Shown: positions 1-12,185, counted from the stretch's first letter. The stretch: 64,000 nucleotides of DNA from Clarkia xantiana subsp. parviflora (GCA_036873135.1 JAPTYO010000059.1:8239066-8303065), one strand, 5' to 3'. A program made the numbers and translations. Notes: generated from the letters alone by a model not told the origin.

Positions 1-80
1 ACATGCACAAAATCTTAAACCATTGTTAATCTTGCATTACAACAATCAAACACTTTCTAAAGGAAACAACATGGTAATAC

Positions 81-1689
81 CTGTTTGTAGTGACTATCTT
101 GTCAGTATATATCTGCATAGCAGAGAGATATGGGACATAGTATTGCTTGACAATCTCTCTATCAGCTAACACGACCTTAGTGCAGGCACCATATGCACTC
201 CATTCCGTATAGCTATCCCATAAATCCTTCAGTTCGAAGTATCGGATTTTCTCCTTACCCTCCGGTTGCCACATAAGGTTTATCTCATGATTTTCACACT
301 GTAAATTCCGTTAATAAAGAGTAATCATATCAACAACAAAACCATGCAACGTCCTAAAATGAGTAATAGCTAGCTAGGGACAATCATCTTCCCTAACAAT
401 CTCATTATTACACTTACGGTTTTTTTATTATATTTTTTTCACATTTCATTAAGTATAGAATTATTATTAGGAGGTTGATTAATAATTTTGAGTATGAATT
501 AAATGCTGAAAACAGTAAGTATATTCACATCTTTTTTGTATTTTAAGATACTTGGCAAATATATATATATATATTTTAAGATAGAAAGAGTCATCATCAA
601 TACGCTAACCCAAACTATACGTCTTTTACCCAAAAAAAACTATATGTCGAAACAAAATATTTGACGATGATATGTATTAATGAGGGGAACATGCAATGAA
701 CCAAAAATGGGCCCGACTCGGCCCAGCCAGGTTGAAACAAGTCGTAATTGTTGACCCACTTCTTCAATGGATACGATTTGATCCATTGACTTATATTTAT
801 CTATCTATTCTATAATATAAAATATGAATAATTGCTTATAGAAATTTAACAATTTATAGTAGTACTGTTTGTTTTTTTGTCAAGTGTAGATATATACAAC
901 AATTAAGCCAGGTGCCAACTTTATTCTTTACATATTTCTGACTTTTCCATATATATATATATGTAAAGAATAAAGTTGTTTTTATTTTGTTTCCCAAAAA
1001 AAATTGTTTTTATTTCTCGATGTATATAATAATAAATATAATTAAATTTCTGGGTAACTTGTGGTAGCTATATGTGGAAAACTCATCAAAGAATATATAG
1101 CTACCACAAATAAAATAACCTAGAAATTCAATTATATTTATTATTATTATTATTATATATAGAAAAAAAATTAGCCATTAATAATATTCACCAAAAAAAT
1201 TAATAATAAGAAAACTCAAGTTTTTTTTTCTTGAAATTTCAATCTATCTTAGTGAATGGATCATCTCAAGAAAATATAGTAGGTCTATAAAGAGATTTTA
1301 ACCTTAAATCGTAAAAACAACATTAACCATGTATATATCCACAAAAATGGCGAAAAGAATCTTAATGGGAGAAAGGAATAGATAATAGATTTTCCCCGAT
1401 CGGAGCTAAAACCCGCCTTTAAAGAAGAAAAATAAATAGAAAAAAATAGCATAATATGTGTTCATGATGAGGCGAATGGACTCTGACATGAATTTAAAAG
1501 GAATCTAAGTTAGAGAAGAGAAAAAATCGGGAAATTTGAGAATTATAGATGAAGATGGAAAATAAATACCTGGGAAATAGTCCGGGAAGGAACAATGGGA
1601 GTGGTGGAGTCGAGAAACCTGAGCAAATTGTTGGTGCTGGAGAAACCCATCGAAGAAGATGAAGAAGAAGACGACGAAGAAGACGACAT
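81..1689 (-). CDS. DUF789-family protein, first two exons (3' part outside window)
   Basis: Two minus-strand exons are visible. Exon 1 is 1570-1689, with ATG at 1687-1689, and opens with a run of about twelve serines followed by a segment like NLLRFLDSTTPIVPSR. Exon 2 is 81-298 and holds FELKDLWDSYTEWSAYGAC and QYYVPYLSAMQIY. The LRFL-STTP-VP start, the DLW-S--EWSAYG core and the QYYVPYLSA-Q-Y stretch are the hallmark of the plant DUF789 family, whose biochemical role is unknown to me. Exon 1 ends CAG|GTATTT, exon 2 is preceded by TTTACAG and ends AACAG|GTATTA, so both splice sites are canonical and the frame is kept. The remaining exons lie beyond position 1. The intron (299-1569) is AT-rich and holds two small inverted repeats. 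Confidence 0.85.
915..1145. repeat. two short inverted repeats in intron 1 of the DUF789 gene
   Basis: AACTTTATTCTTTACATAT near 918 is repeated as its reverse complement near 960-980 around an AT-rich loop. A second pair, with arms around 1030-1070 and 1095-1145, brings AATTTCTGGGTAACTTGTGG against CCACAAATAAAATAACCTAG with mismatches. Both resemble short AT-rich MITE remnants. No clear target duplication was found. Confidence 0.5.
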
Positions 1690-2208
1690 TTAATTAGATT
1701 GAATAAGGAGACAAGAACATGCTCTGTTGTGATGATACTCTCTCCGAGAGATTTAGATGGAGTGATTGATTGGTGGTATTAAATTAACGGCAGCCACATC
1801 AATCGAGAACAGAAGCGAGGATTAATAATGGAGGTGCGGAATTAATTGCCAATGATTTGCAGCACAAATTAACTAACGGCAAGGGATCCTCCGATCAACG
1901 ACGACGACGATGGTTGTGGTAGTGGATGATGATTTTATGCAGCGAACAGAGGGAGAGTAGTAAGAGACAGTGTGCGAACAGTAGATAGAGAAAAGGGGGG
2001 GTGTTGTTGTGTCGGGAGCTGAGGGAGTTCGCTTCGCCGCGTGTTGCTGGAGGAGCAGTGACTGTGTTACCAGAGGCCCTCCCTCAATATCTTTTGTATT
2101 TTCTTATTATTATATAATATATAGAATAGATGGTTGTTTTTTTTGGTAAATAATATATACAGACAGAGTTAAAGCAATGTTATTAGAACCAGACCGTAAA
2201 CCGAACCG
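1690..2208 (-). promoter_or_regulatory. probable 5' flank/promoter of the DUF789-family gene
   Basis: This stretch lies upstream of the minus-strand start codon at 1689 and contains no convincing coding sequence. Part of it is probably 5' UTR and core promoter. The position is the only support; I could not assign individual elements. Confidence 0.4.
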
Positions 2209-2822
2209 GTGAGGAGTCGGTTTCCGGTTCAATCCGGTTCGAACCTGATCCGGCCGTCTAGGATTATATCCTCGGAAATTATCCACTATCCTCCCTCAGT
2301 GTCTAGAAGCTTCCTTCAATGCAAGGTCTTAATTCATCAAAACCATTTTTCTCGTCATGTCCAAAAGCATCATCCGCATCCTCTAAAAGTCAGTCTTTCT
2401 TCATCTCACTTCTTCCCTCTTATTCCTTTCTTCCTTCCCATCCTTCATTCATTCCTTCCCTTTGGCCCAATTTGCGACGAACACGTAGGCTTTGGCTCTA
2501 TCCTTATCCTATGACCAGGCTAGAGAATCCCGACAAGGGGAAGGAGCTCGGCGGAGGCGACATCACCACTGACCAGGAGTAGAATCCGACCATGGACGGG
2601 TTTCATCCAACGGCGTGGTTGACCTATGGTGCCTGTGATCGGGATCTTCATTCCAGCACGGTAGAACTCACCACCATATCTGGATCTGGAATGCACCGCT
2701 TACCAGAATCGACACCGGCTTCGAGATCTCCTCGGTGCGTCTCAGGATCTTCACTTGACCATACCCAACACACCGCTTCTCAAAATCTTCACCTCGGGAT
2801 CTTCACTATACATTATCAGAAA
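2209..2822. other. unassigned intergenic sequence
   Basis: The start (about 2190-2260) is rich in CCGG and GGTTC motifs resembling the subterminal parts of the hAT-like element at 7653-8507, so it may be a fragment of a related element. The rest has open frames of 80-100 codons, but none resembles a known protein or shows splice or start context. I see no gene here. Confidence 0.3.
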
Positions 2823-3000
2823 GTAAGAAGTACTGAATTTTCAATAAGTAAAGTGGAAGCAGCAATTTGAAAATCGATTAAAGTTTCGGTATATGCATTT
2901 GGTCTTCAACGATTAAAGACCAAATGCATATACCGAAACTTTAATCGATTTTCAAATTGTCGCTTCCACTTTACTTTTTGAAAAATTCAGTACTTCTTAC
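2823..3000. repeat. near-perfect 84-bp inverted repeat (hairpin)
   Basis: The left arm (2823-2906) and right arm (2916-3000) are reverse complements with only a few mismatches or indels, separated by a 9-nt loop (CAACGATTA). The arms start GTAAGAAGTACTGAATTTT and meet at GGTCTT/AAGACC. A transcript of either strand would fold into a long, miRNA-precursor-like stem. It may be a foldback MITE or a young inverted duplication. No flanking target duplication was obvious. Confidence 0.85.
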
Positions 3001-3344
3001 TATCCTGATAATTTTTTTCAAAATTGATGGAAAGAGCATGTATCAGTCATGCAAGGTCTAATTGATATACCGATAATATTAAATTAAAAAAATATTGAAG
3101 CGAAATATCTTTTTCAATTAGACGTTCAACTATAACGTATATTTGTAATTGTTAGGAGGTTCAATTAAGCGTCTAATTGAAAGATTTCGTAGAAATTGAA
3201 TAATTGTGTGATCCATAGATGCTCTTATTCAGTAAATTTGACTAGAATTATGATGGAGGTAACCAGGGGCGGACCTGTGTAGAGCCGAGGGGGCCAGTCG
3301 CATCTCCTCAACCTCTATGTAATTTCTATAAATTTAGTTGTCAG

Positions 3345-3950
3345 ACTTAAAAATTTGACCTAAGGCAATTACGTTTTGAAAACGTGAATTTTGAAAGAGT
3401 CGCCACTAGTTAATTAAAGGCTAACTAGAATCCTAAATTACCTAAGCGGATAATGAATCAAATACCTAGGTATAAAATTAGTCTACGATCATAAATTCGA
3501 GTTCGGGGGTTCTATTACGAATTTTTAAAAAAAACAATTTTTAATTACGCCATTTCGATACTCAATTCACTTAACTGCCAGTGTTATCCTTTAAATACAT
3601 GTTACATCATATTAGTCTCACAATGTCGAAATTTAATCAAATTTTTATCCTATGCAAAAATATTATCAAATATTAACCTAAGTCTAAAAACTAATTATAA
3701 TCTATTACTTCTAATTAAAACGAAATCTAAAACAGAAAAATTATCAAGCATGCTCAATACACAACCTAATATACATGACTTTGAGCAATCAAGCATGCTA
3801 CCTAATTAAATAATCAAACTACATTTAAATTACTAATTAAATTTAATTAACCACATTTAAACTATCCAATTAAATATAATGTAATAATAATATAATATAA
3901 TAAATATATAATAATACAAATAAATAATAAATAAATAAAAGGAATGGTGT
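3345..3950. other. unassigned AT-rich repeat-like DNA
   Basis: No gene is visible. A CAGGGGCGGACC motif near 3263, a type often found at ends of plant DNA transposons, and a GAAAGAGTCGCCACT stretch near 3395 suggest decayed repeat sequence. I could not delimit an element. Confidence 0.3.
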
Positions 3951-3954
3951 TACC

Positions 3955-4300
3955 TGCAGCAGGGGACTCCGGGCAACAGTGAAGCAGGCCAGGTGAGGTC
4001 GCACCGGCAGAGAGTGGGCAAACTCCGGCGAGACATGGCGTGACAGCGGGGCCGTTCCGTTGCCGGCGAGAAGAGGAGTCCGGCGAGTCCGGTCTTCGGT
4101 CAGGGCTGTGGATTGGATGGACGACGTGGTGGAGCAGCTTTGGGAGATCTGGACGAGACTGAGCGGCGAGGACGACACGACGAGAAGAAGGGCGGTGCGA
4201 GGCGAATAGAGGCGGCGCGGTCTGGATACCTGATGGGGTGGCTGGGCGAAGGCGACCGTGAAGAGCGCGGACCGGCGGACGGGAGCTGAACGGGGTGGCC

Positions 4301-4376
<76 letters not shown>
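3955..4376 (-). other. GC-rich block followed by a (GA)n microsatellite
   Basis: Positions 3955-4303 are strongly GC-rich compared with the AT-rich flanks. They run directly into about 35 GA dinucleotides (4304-4376). On the minus strand this reads (CT)n, then a proline/serine/arginine-rich open frame, then CTGCAG|GTAACACC, which looks like a splice donor. That arrangement resembles a 5' leader exon, of a host gene or a transposon, but no downstream exon is recognisable. Long open frames here arise largely from the GA repeat and base bias. Confidence 0.45.
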
Positions 4377-4379
<3 letters not shown>

Positions 4380-4384
4380 GTGCT

Positions 4385-6689
4385 TCGAACCTAGCAACAA
4401 TTACTTTATTCAATAACTCTGAATCTCGAAATAACCAAAATTTAGTAATTGAAACGAACAATGATTGATGTATGACAATGGTATAGTTTTTTATCTGAAA
4501 GCCGCATATTTAATCCATGGTCGTCGTGCATATAGTCGAGAACCTTGAATTGGACACTATATCTGAGTAGATTCACAAGTGAATCACGTCAAATGATTTG
4601 CGTCCTTATAAAACATTTCCAGCTTTATACTCATGATATACGAGGCGTACTAGGGATGCACATTATCAACGAGGTTTAACCCTCTGTATCATCGTATAGG
4701 ACCTACTCTGTCCTGTTCTCTTCATGCTATGCCGATCATGGTTGACTTCTTTCGAGTTTAGTATGGTGAGCAGATAAGGTTTCCCTTTCACTGTTGTAGT
4801 CACTGTACTTGATTAGGCTCAAGGTTATTGAGTCCCGTCAACATCAGATAACCATATACATCCTTTCCATGTTGACCTTTCATTGCGTGGGTCTCGATCG
4901 GCTTTCACCAGCGTCCATGGAAAGTGAGAAGACCATCACGTTCAACTGAAACGTTTAACTTTTGCATCCTTGCTTCCACCGAGGCGGATGCAAATGGATA
5001 CTAAGGTGCAACATTGCCTGGTTGCAATTGAAGCCTTCTCCAACTCCTTTCTATCAAGGTTGAATGTATCACCACTTATGCGCTCAGATCATCGAAGAAC
5101 CTATTCCCATGTTTGGTGAACCAAATTATTACATTCGTCCCTCATTGTCAAAATCATACATACTATTATATTCATATGTAGTTTTCCTCTCCACTTTTCG
5201 GAATCTTAGTAGAGAGTTCAACACGTACTCCTTTCATTCATCATGATTCATACCATCAAGATTGCGAGGAATATCGAATCGCACTAATTCAACCAATTCA
5301 TACTAACACATCGATGATTATGCAAAAATCAGGGAGACAATAACACTTTGAGAAAGACTTGCATACATCAAATATCTATTAAGATAGAGTCCGTCAGATA
5401 GTGATTCCTCAGTCATCTAAACCAAACGACCACCAGCAAACCAATGGAAGATGGCTGTGAAAGAGTTCACATTATTGTCGTCTTCTATCCAATAGATCAG
5501 TCTTGTTAAAAATGGTTTAAATCGCAAATTACGGAACGAGAATTTTAAAATAAGCATACCCAATCTTGGCTTTCCCAAGACCCTTTTTGTTTTGGAAAAA
5601 TCATTCCGATGAATTCACTCTTGCATACACAATTCTACAATCCATAAATTATCACATGCTAGTAATATTCATCATTCATACCACATACATGCTTACGCGT
5701 CATGCGTCTAATGTTCCGAGGAACTCATGTTTGCATTTATAATTCTACTTTTAAGTAAATTATCAAACGCAACTACATCCTTAACATTCTAGCATACGTG
5801 TCAAACATGTAACATCCACATCAATCATACATATTTGGCGACTGGTTTTCAGTTTTAAAATAATTTTAAACATTAGGGGCTGATTTGCAATTCATGCTTA
5901 TATTCAATCACGCAAGCTTCTAGACATGAGTCCTAGGCATTTTCAACCATCACAACATGTCTATTCTAGTGCGCAAACCATAAATTTACCAGGGCTCCGC
6001 CCACAACATGTAATATCCAGCTAGCTTGACTCAGTCAAGACAACAGTTCTAATCATGCATAAATATATGTTGAATAATAAACAATTGCAATTCAGCCCAC
6101 TAATTTAACCAGTCCCAAAAACATGTATCTCCGAGATCCATCCCCATAATCAAAACAAGGCATAAAGGTTAACAACCCTATGAGCACTGTGTAGTCCATT
6201 TCGAGGTTAAAAAACATTTGGATTTTAAAACTTGACCTCCCTATTTTAATTGACTTGAATTTGGTTTAGAAAATATTGTTCGGTTCAGTTAATTTCAGTC
6301 TGTTTTGGTCCGGTTCGGTCCGGTTCAGAAAATCTGGTCCGGTCCGGAAAATCCGGCTCGGACCGATCCGGAAAAAAAATAATAATTTAAATCTGGTTTG
6401 GTCTGAACCGATCCAATAAAATAGGGTTCGGTTCAACACTCAAAACCAGTTAGGTCAGATCCACTTAATTACCCCGGTCCGACCCGACCCGAATAGGTCG
6501 AACTAATTGAGAAAATCCGGTTCGGTTTTATTTCGTCCCGGTTTAACATATTGGACCGGCCTAATAATTAAAATTTGAAAAGGTTGGGCCAAAATGTTTA
6601 CTTGTGGCCCAAGTAGGGTTTTAAATCCATTAAAAATATTAAACTTAGCCACCAAGTAACATTAATTATATAAAATAATTTCTAATATT

Positions 6690-6730
<41 letters not shown>

Positions 6731-7247
6731 CGGCACACACATAAACATATATATATTTATAGCTAAGATTCTATCTTTAAGATTAAATCAATCAACAATA
6801 TATATATATATATAAATTCAGCACTATATATATTATATAATTTTATTTATTATCAATATATTAATAGGGAAACAAATAACTGACAATATATTTTCTCAAT
6901 CTTTTAGGTAACTAAATCTATCAATAATATCTTTAACCCTATTTAAATATTTAGATATATTGATAGTTATATATTTCTATATATTTTAATGTGAATCTAT
7001 CCTAATGTTCCTAATTTTAGATATATTGTTACCTTAATTTAAAAAATTAAAATATGGTAAACAATATAATTTTATATTATGTGCCGAATTTTACTATCTT
7101 GGTGACGGGCCTAAGTAAATGGGCCTCCCATGTCAATTGGGATTTGGGTCTAGCCTAATTACCCTAATGTGACATTACCCAAGTTCATTAGGTAAACTGT
7201 ACATATTATGAGCTACCAATTACGGCGCCCATCACATATGCTTACAG
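4385..7247 (-). mobile_element. E0: decayed minus-strand copy of the iMet-primed LTR element family
   Basis: Read on the minus strand from 7247, this begins TGTAAGCATATG and continues like the LTRs at 36578, 52105 and 61813. After about 130 bp it jumps to leader sequence matching E1 around 37550, so most of the LTR and the primer site are deleted. It then follows E1 through the CCGG/GAACCG repeat (about 6240-6560) and a mutated gag-like region with FDIPRNLDG (about 5230-5280), to about 4385. Several stops break the reading frame and no pol is present. It is an old internal remnant. Confidence 0.8.
6670..6727. repeat. (AT)n microsatellite in the E0 leader
   Basis: Uninterrupted TA dinucleotides within the AT-rich leader. 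Corresponding AT tracts occur at 37831, 51838, 53300 and 63099 in sister copies, so this is a feature of the family. Confidence 0.8.
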
Positions 7248-7652
7248 AAACTCTACGTTCAAAGCTGAGGAAAATTTACAACCAGAGAGTTTAAAGTATA
7301 AGAAGAAACTACACAACTTAGGTGTAGTATTAACAACGATTGTGGTTGGAATAAAGTTTTCTTCAACTCATAAGCATATGATAATGACATTACGTATGGA
7401 TAATATAAGAACTCAATATATATATATATATATATATATTTCCGTAGGGTAGAACTTTTTGGATCACCTTTTGGATTAATTTTTTTACATGTTAAAAATA
7501 AATATTAATTATTATTTACTACGTTAGAAGATATGAGAAAATTTCACCCCTAGCACTTTTGAGTACCCGTAGTATATTTGCTCTACAATAATCTCCACTC
7601 GCACTAGGTAAAGTGCTAGCTAGTAATATATTTCAATTTCTAAGGTTAATAA

Positions 7653-8507
7653 CAATGTTTTGAAAATCGGACCGGGCCGGCGGTCGGACCGAGTCGGAGC
7701 GCGAAACGGATATAGGGTCGGGCCGGTTGCAGTAAAGGTATAGAAAACAGATCGAACCCGGCTCAGTTAAAGAAAACTCGGATAGAACCTTTTGGATTGG
7801 ATGAACCGGTACCGATGCAACCAGAAGAAAAAAAAACTGAGAACGACCTAAGAAGTAAACCTAAGTCTTCATCTTCAACTCATCTCCCGCCGCTAAAAGT
7901 TCTCCCACCACTCAGCTCGTCATCCTTAGTCCTTAATCATTGCCTCCTTTGCTTCAGAACTTCACTGCTTCCAAAGTATTAACCCTAGAGCTGGTGGAGA
8001 AACGAGGGGGAGCCGGAGACGGAGTCGCTAGTGGAAGAGGTGATGCGGGCGCAGGAGTTGCAGGCGGAGGTGAAGCAGGCAGAGGAGTAGCAGGCAGCGT
8101 AGAAGCCGACGGAGGGGAGTTAACAGGCGGTATAGAGGCAGGCGAAGGAGGGGATGCCGGAGATGGGGATGTCAAAATCGGAGGCGGCGCAGAAACTGGC
8201 GGGGTGGGAGGAGCAGGAGTAGCAGTAGGAGAGGTGAGCTCGGACTTCTCCGGTGACAACAATGCAGATTAAAGCAATTAGGAGAACCATAAACAAGTTG
8301 AGAAGTGAACTACTATTTCTGTTAAGAAGAAGAAGTCGGCGCTGCAAAAAGCAATTGGGAACTGGGAAGATGAAGACATTAAACATAGAGAGGTCCATTC
8401 TATTCTATTCTCAACCGGAGTTGACCGAGTTTAACAGGGTTGAATCGTTTGGATTAGAAACCGGTCATCAGACCGATTTGGGGGCCGGTCCGGTTTTTAA
8501 AACACTA
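7653..8507. mobile_element. hAT-like non-autonomous element (855 bp)
   Basis: The ends are imperfect inverted repeats: CAATGTTTTGAAAATCGGAC at the left and, reverse-complemented from the right, TAGTGTTTTAAAAACCGGAC. They are flanked by 8-bp near-identical duplications, GTTAATAA (7645-7652) and GTTAATAG (8508-8515), 7 of 8 matching, as expected for hAT insertions. No transposase is present. The interior carries a Pro/Ala/Ser-rich frame on the minus strand (see the next entry), so it may be a gene-fragment carrier. Confidence 0.75.
7954..8290 (-). pseudogene. arabinogalactan-protein-like fragment, frameshifted
   Basis: On the minus strand an ATG at 8290 opens a hydrophobic stretch typical of a secretory signal peptide (MVLLIALICIVVTG). 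Within the next few codons a different frame (ORF ending at 7954) holds about 70 residues of alternating Pro, Ala, Ser and Thr such as SPSPASPPSPASIPP, the pattern of classical arabinogalactan proteins or proline-rich wall proteins. The two parts are in different frames, so a frameshift separates them. The expected hydrophobic C-terminal GPI-anchor signal is missing. I infer a captured, broken copy inside the hAT-like element. Compositional bias could exaggerate the resemblance. Confidence 0.5.
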
Positions 8508-8599
8508 GTTAATAGAGGGGTTTAAAACTCTAATACTTAATTAATTAAAAAATGAAGCGTTAAACTGAATTAGATGGTTGACGCCCTAACATAATCTAT

Positions 8600-8770
8600 C
8601 TATCTACTATCTTATATGAAAGTCTCAATGACCTCACCCCAAAAAGTCATGTCTCTTCACGTTTAAATTTTATCATAATCTACTACATCTATAAAAATCT
8701 CAATGACCTTCACCCCAAAAGTCATGTCTTTTTACATTTAAATTTTACTATAAAATAATAAAATAATCCA
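8600..8770 (+). repeat. about 80-bp imperfect tandem duplication
   Basis: The segment with TCTCAATGACCTCACCCC and AAGTCATGTCTCTTCACG is repeated about 80 bp later as TCTCAATGACCTTCACCCC and AAGTCATGTCTTTTTACA. It sits in otherwise featureless AT-rich DNA. The preceding CTATCTACTATCTTATA is faintly like a Helitron 5' end, which I do not claim. Confidence 0.6.
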
Positions 8771-9366
8771 TAAGGTGATTTTAAAAATCAAGTTAGTCTC
8801 TCCAATTTTAAATCTCAAATACGATTAGTACTATCTTAATTAAAGTTCATGTTCATTTACATGCTACATACTATATGCATGTAATATGCTCTCTTTATTT
8901 TATTTATAAAAAAATGTTACATTGATTTGTTTCTACCATCATTTATATTACTAAGTATATACTACATATGTATAATTAGTACATACATGTCGGTGGTAAA
9001 CATGCACACCATTAGATCATTACCACTATATGTACGTCGTTTCATCATTATCGAGTGTGGTATTATTTTTATTGTCTATCTCATAACCACCCAAAACCTT
9101 AAAAAAATTGTGAAGGCAGTTTAGTAGAATATTCAGTGAATTGACGACTATTTTAGTTTCATTAATTTTTAGTTTTAAGTACGCAGCTTTGAAATTTAAT
9201 GACAGTATCTATTTTCTAGTCTAAGACATAATAAGCAGAAAGCTTAATTAGAGAGAGAGAAAAAAAAAAATCCTAAGCTGCTGTTGTTACCTACTAATTT
9301 TTATTGTTACTAAATACGATGACTTTTACTTGGTGTATTAGTTGTATTTTATTTATTCAGTTGTAT
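8771..9366. promoter_or_regulatory. intergenic DNA upstream of the 156-aa plus-strand gene
   Basis: AT-rich, without coding signal. The last few hundred bases should include the promoter of the gene starting at 9610. A (GA)n tract at 9586-9603 lies in its presumed 5' UTR. Confidence 0.35.
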
Positions 9367-9609
9367 TCATACGGTGAATCCAGCGGCGCCGTCATTCACG
9401 GTTGACCGTCGCTGAATCAACTGAAGCCTTGCTCTCTGTTTCCTGCCCCTTACTTGTCCAGAATCCCGCGGATCCACCGCAGCGGATACCGAATGCCCAT
9501 ATTTGGTCGATCCGTCTGAGCAACGGCTTCTGCTCCTTTCTTGCCCCAATAGTGGAGGATCCGACCTCGCGCAAAGATTCTCAGGAGAGAGAGAGAGAGA
9601 GAGTAAGCG

Positions 9610-12185
9610 ATGCTGGAGAACCCTCCTCCGCTTTCGGCGGCTGATCCGTCGTCCAATGTCGTCAAGCGCTATGCTCCTCCAAATCAAAGGCACTTTAACC
9701 TCCCTCGTTTCTCTGCTCCCTTATCTGACTCTCTTCATCGCCTGTCTCCTTTGATTTTAGTCTAATCCAAGTTCTCTTTTTGTGGCAGAAATCTTTGTAT
9801 TTATTTTTAATAATCAGTTTAATTGAAGAAATGCAACTTGCTTTGAGATTGGTTTGTTGAATTAATGCGAGTTTCCAATTTTCTTATACTTTGCAGGAAT
9901 CGAACCCTTGGAAGGCGCAAATCGGGAGGTACTTCAGTCCATGCTTTTGTTTCTTTGTTCTCCTGTATGGTCGCTGTGTTTCAGTCCTCGCTTTCCTTTT
10001 CATGCAATTTTCTCTGAAAGAAGAGTTGGGGAAATATCAGTATTTCCTCATTTTTCTGATGTAAATTGGGTCAGTGCCACAGGTTGGGTTTCTTCAAAAT
10101 CAGAAATGTTTGGTCAGTTTTTTAATTACCAAACAATGATGTGCTAAACCGTAGGCAGGTCGCCCAATAGATTATTTTGTGTTTGCGCTGCGATTTGATG
10201 CATCGAGCTACATATGAGAGTTGTCAATTTGTCATTCAAGTAATTCATAGTGGCTGTGATACTTTTATCTGCTAAACCAAATTATCTGTTGTAATTTTAA
10301 CTCTTTTGGAGTTTCTTTAGCGATGTTATCCTCATGTTGGTAGTGCATTTTGGAAAGACAGAGAAACAAATCAAGGTAGAATGTCAGGATGAAAAACTCT
10401 TACGAAAGCATTTTATGTCTTGGCATTCTTCAGGTTGTCATTAGTTTAACAGTGATCTGATTGGGGAATCTTTTGTAGAAGTAGAACATTGTATCTTTTT
10501 CCTCTTATTAACGAAATTTGAAAGCACAGGCTCGAACAATTTTCCTCGGTCGGTGCTACGTAATGCCTTACTTTAGGAAAATAAAATTGAATAATTTATG
10601 TAATTGGAGGAACTTTTGTGGTTTCATTTTTGTTGCATATTTTAGCTGCTGACTATATCATTGCTAGTTAGTATTGTAGCTATCTATTAGTCAAAATATA
10701 ACGTATTTATCCAATTCATCTGAATGTTGTGATTGTCACATTTATTTTATCTGATCATGGACTGGACAAGGCAACTTCATGCATGCTCTTTCTTATTGCA
10801 AAGGTTAGTAGTTTTCCATACTACTTGCAAAGAAATTTGACTGATCAAACAAATTTTATATAGTTGATGGGGAGAAAAACCAAGCAGCTGCTTTCAGAAA
10901 TGTTCCTTCCAATGATTATCGGAATTCTGGCAGCTTTTCTAGCGAAAACCATAATTTTGGTTTGATTGCTCTAGAAGGGTGTGGTAACAGTGAAGCTTCT
11001 CTGCTTTTACACGACCGTAAGTTTTCTACTCACAATTTCATAGCAACTAAGAAACCGTGACCTATTATCTAGAAATACATGTTGTCCCATAGATTATCCT
11101 AGCTTTGATGTTCGAGTATACTTAATGTTGTTACTGGAGGTGCGTTCAGATATACTAATTTTTAATATTTTCCTAGTACTGCATTATAGTCTACTTTTTT
11201 TTTGTTCATTACGAAAAATAAAAGTTGGTGTTAATATGTTTGAAAGATGTTGATTCTGAACTTTGAAATAACCTGCTTAATGAAGTTGAGGTGCTGAAGT
11301 TGTACTTGCTGCATAAATATCTCGGGATATTTCTTTTAGGCATTTTATTAAGAGATTTTGGTGATAATTTAGTGACTCATTGTTAGCTCTTCTTTCATCG
11401 TACAGGTTGGGCAGCTGCGGTGAATTTTTCAAATGATCAATCTGTAGAGTCAATCGGTAATCTTGTTAATTTCAGTTAATATTTGTTAGGTGTTTGTATG
11501 CAATTGTAGTATGCCAATTTTCATGATGTAGCTTATTATCTTTATATCGTGTTCATTTATTTATCTGTTGAGGAACATTTCATTTCTCTGGGCAAGAAGA
11601 CCGACATGCTAATACCTTACAAATTCGCATCTCAAATTTTGTACTGCTTTGCATAATTAGATGAGACAAGCATATGAATTCCATAATCTCACAAGATGAA
11701 CATCCACATAATAGAGATAACAGTGTATTGATGCAATCTCCGTCAGTAAATCTGGACTCGTGCTTCTGCTTCCTGACTGCTATTGAGTTGCCCTTGGAGA
11801 GAATTATCAGTTGCATTTTTATTTTTTTCTGTTCATAATGAGTAACACCTTGTTGTATCAGACTTTTTATAGACTGTGTGCTAGGAATCACCTTTTTTAT
11901 TGGGGGTTAGTTGTTACAAGTAGTTGATGGACATATGAATGACTTTGGGTTGAATCAATTCAGAAAGACCGGTTGTGTACTCGGGGAGCAGTTCACCGGC
12001 CTGGGGACACATCAAACTCCCTCATCAGGTAATCTCTCCCTCATCTCCAAATATAGAGTGAAAGAGAGGCTAATATAGGTGGGTGTATTGTACAGTTGAT
12101 GTCGCCAGGTGGAATGGGTTCGGAGACAGATTTCATGGGAGAACTCCGCCGTGCAATGCACACTTCTTCCAACTTGAGCTTCTGA
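9610..12185 (+). CDS. conserved plant protein of unknown function, six exons, 156 aa
   Basis: Exons 9610-9689, 9897-9928, 10864-11016, 11406-11456, 11964-12028 and 12096-12185 join to 471 nt, an open frame of 156 codons plus stop. The protein starts MLENPPPLSAAD, then has a basic KRYAPPNQRNR segment, a RWAAA motif in the middle, ERPVVYSGSSSPAWGH near the C-terminus, and ends with an amphipathic DFMGELRRAMH stretch. I do not know a function; the short basic and helical motifs look like peptide-binding or linear motifs. No signal peptide or membrane segment is seen. Introns 2-5 are GT-AG. Intron 1 begins GC (AAAG|GCACTT), which is the only junction giving the KRYAPPNQRNR frame. The last exon begins at the acceptor TTGTACAG, because the nearer CGCCAG would give a different frame. 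The gene is convergent with SPK1, leaving about 650 bp between stop codons. Confidence 0.75.

Noticed and set aside
3862..4461. Minus-strand serine/leucine repeat frame of about 200 aa
   Set aside because: It comes mainly from translating the (GA)n microsatellite and GC-rich flank; no family resemblance and no start context.
8590..9125. Helitron
   Set aside because: Only a weak 5'-like motif; no CTRR end with hairpin found.
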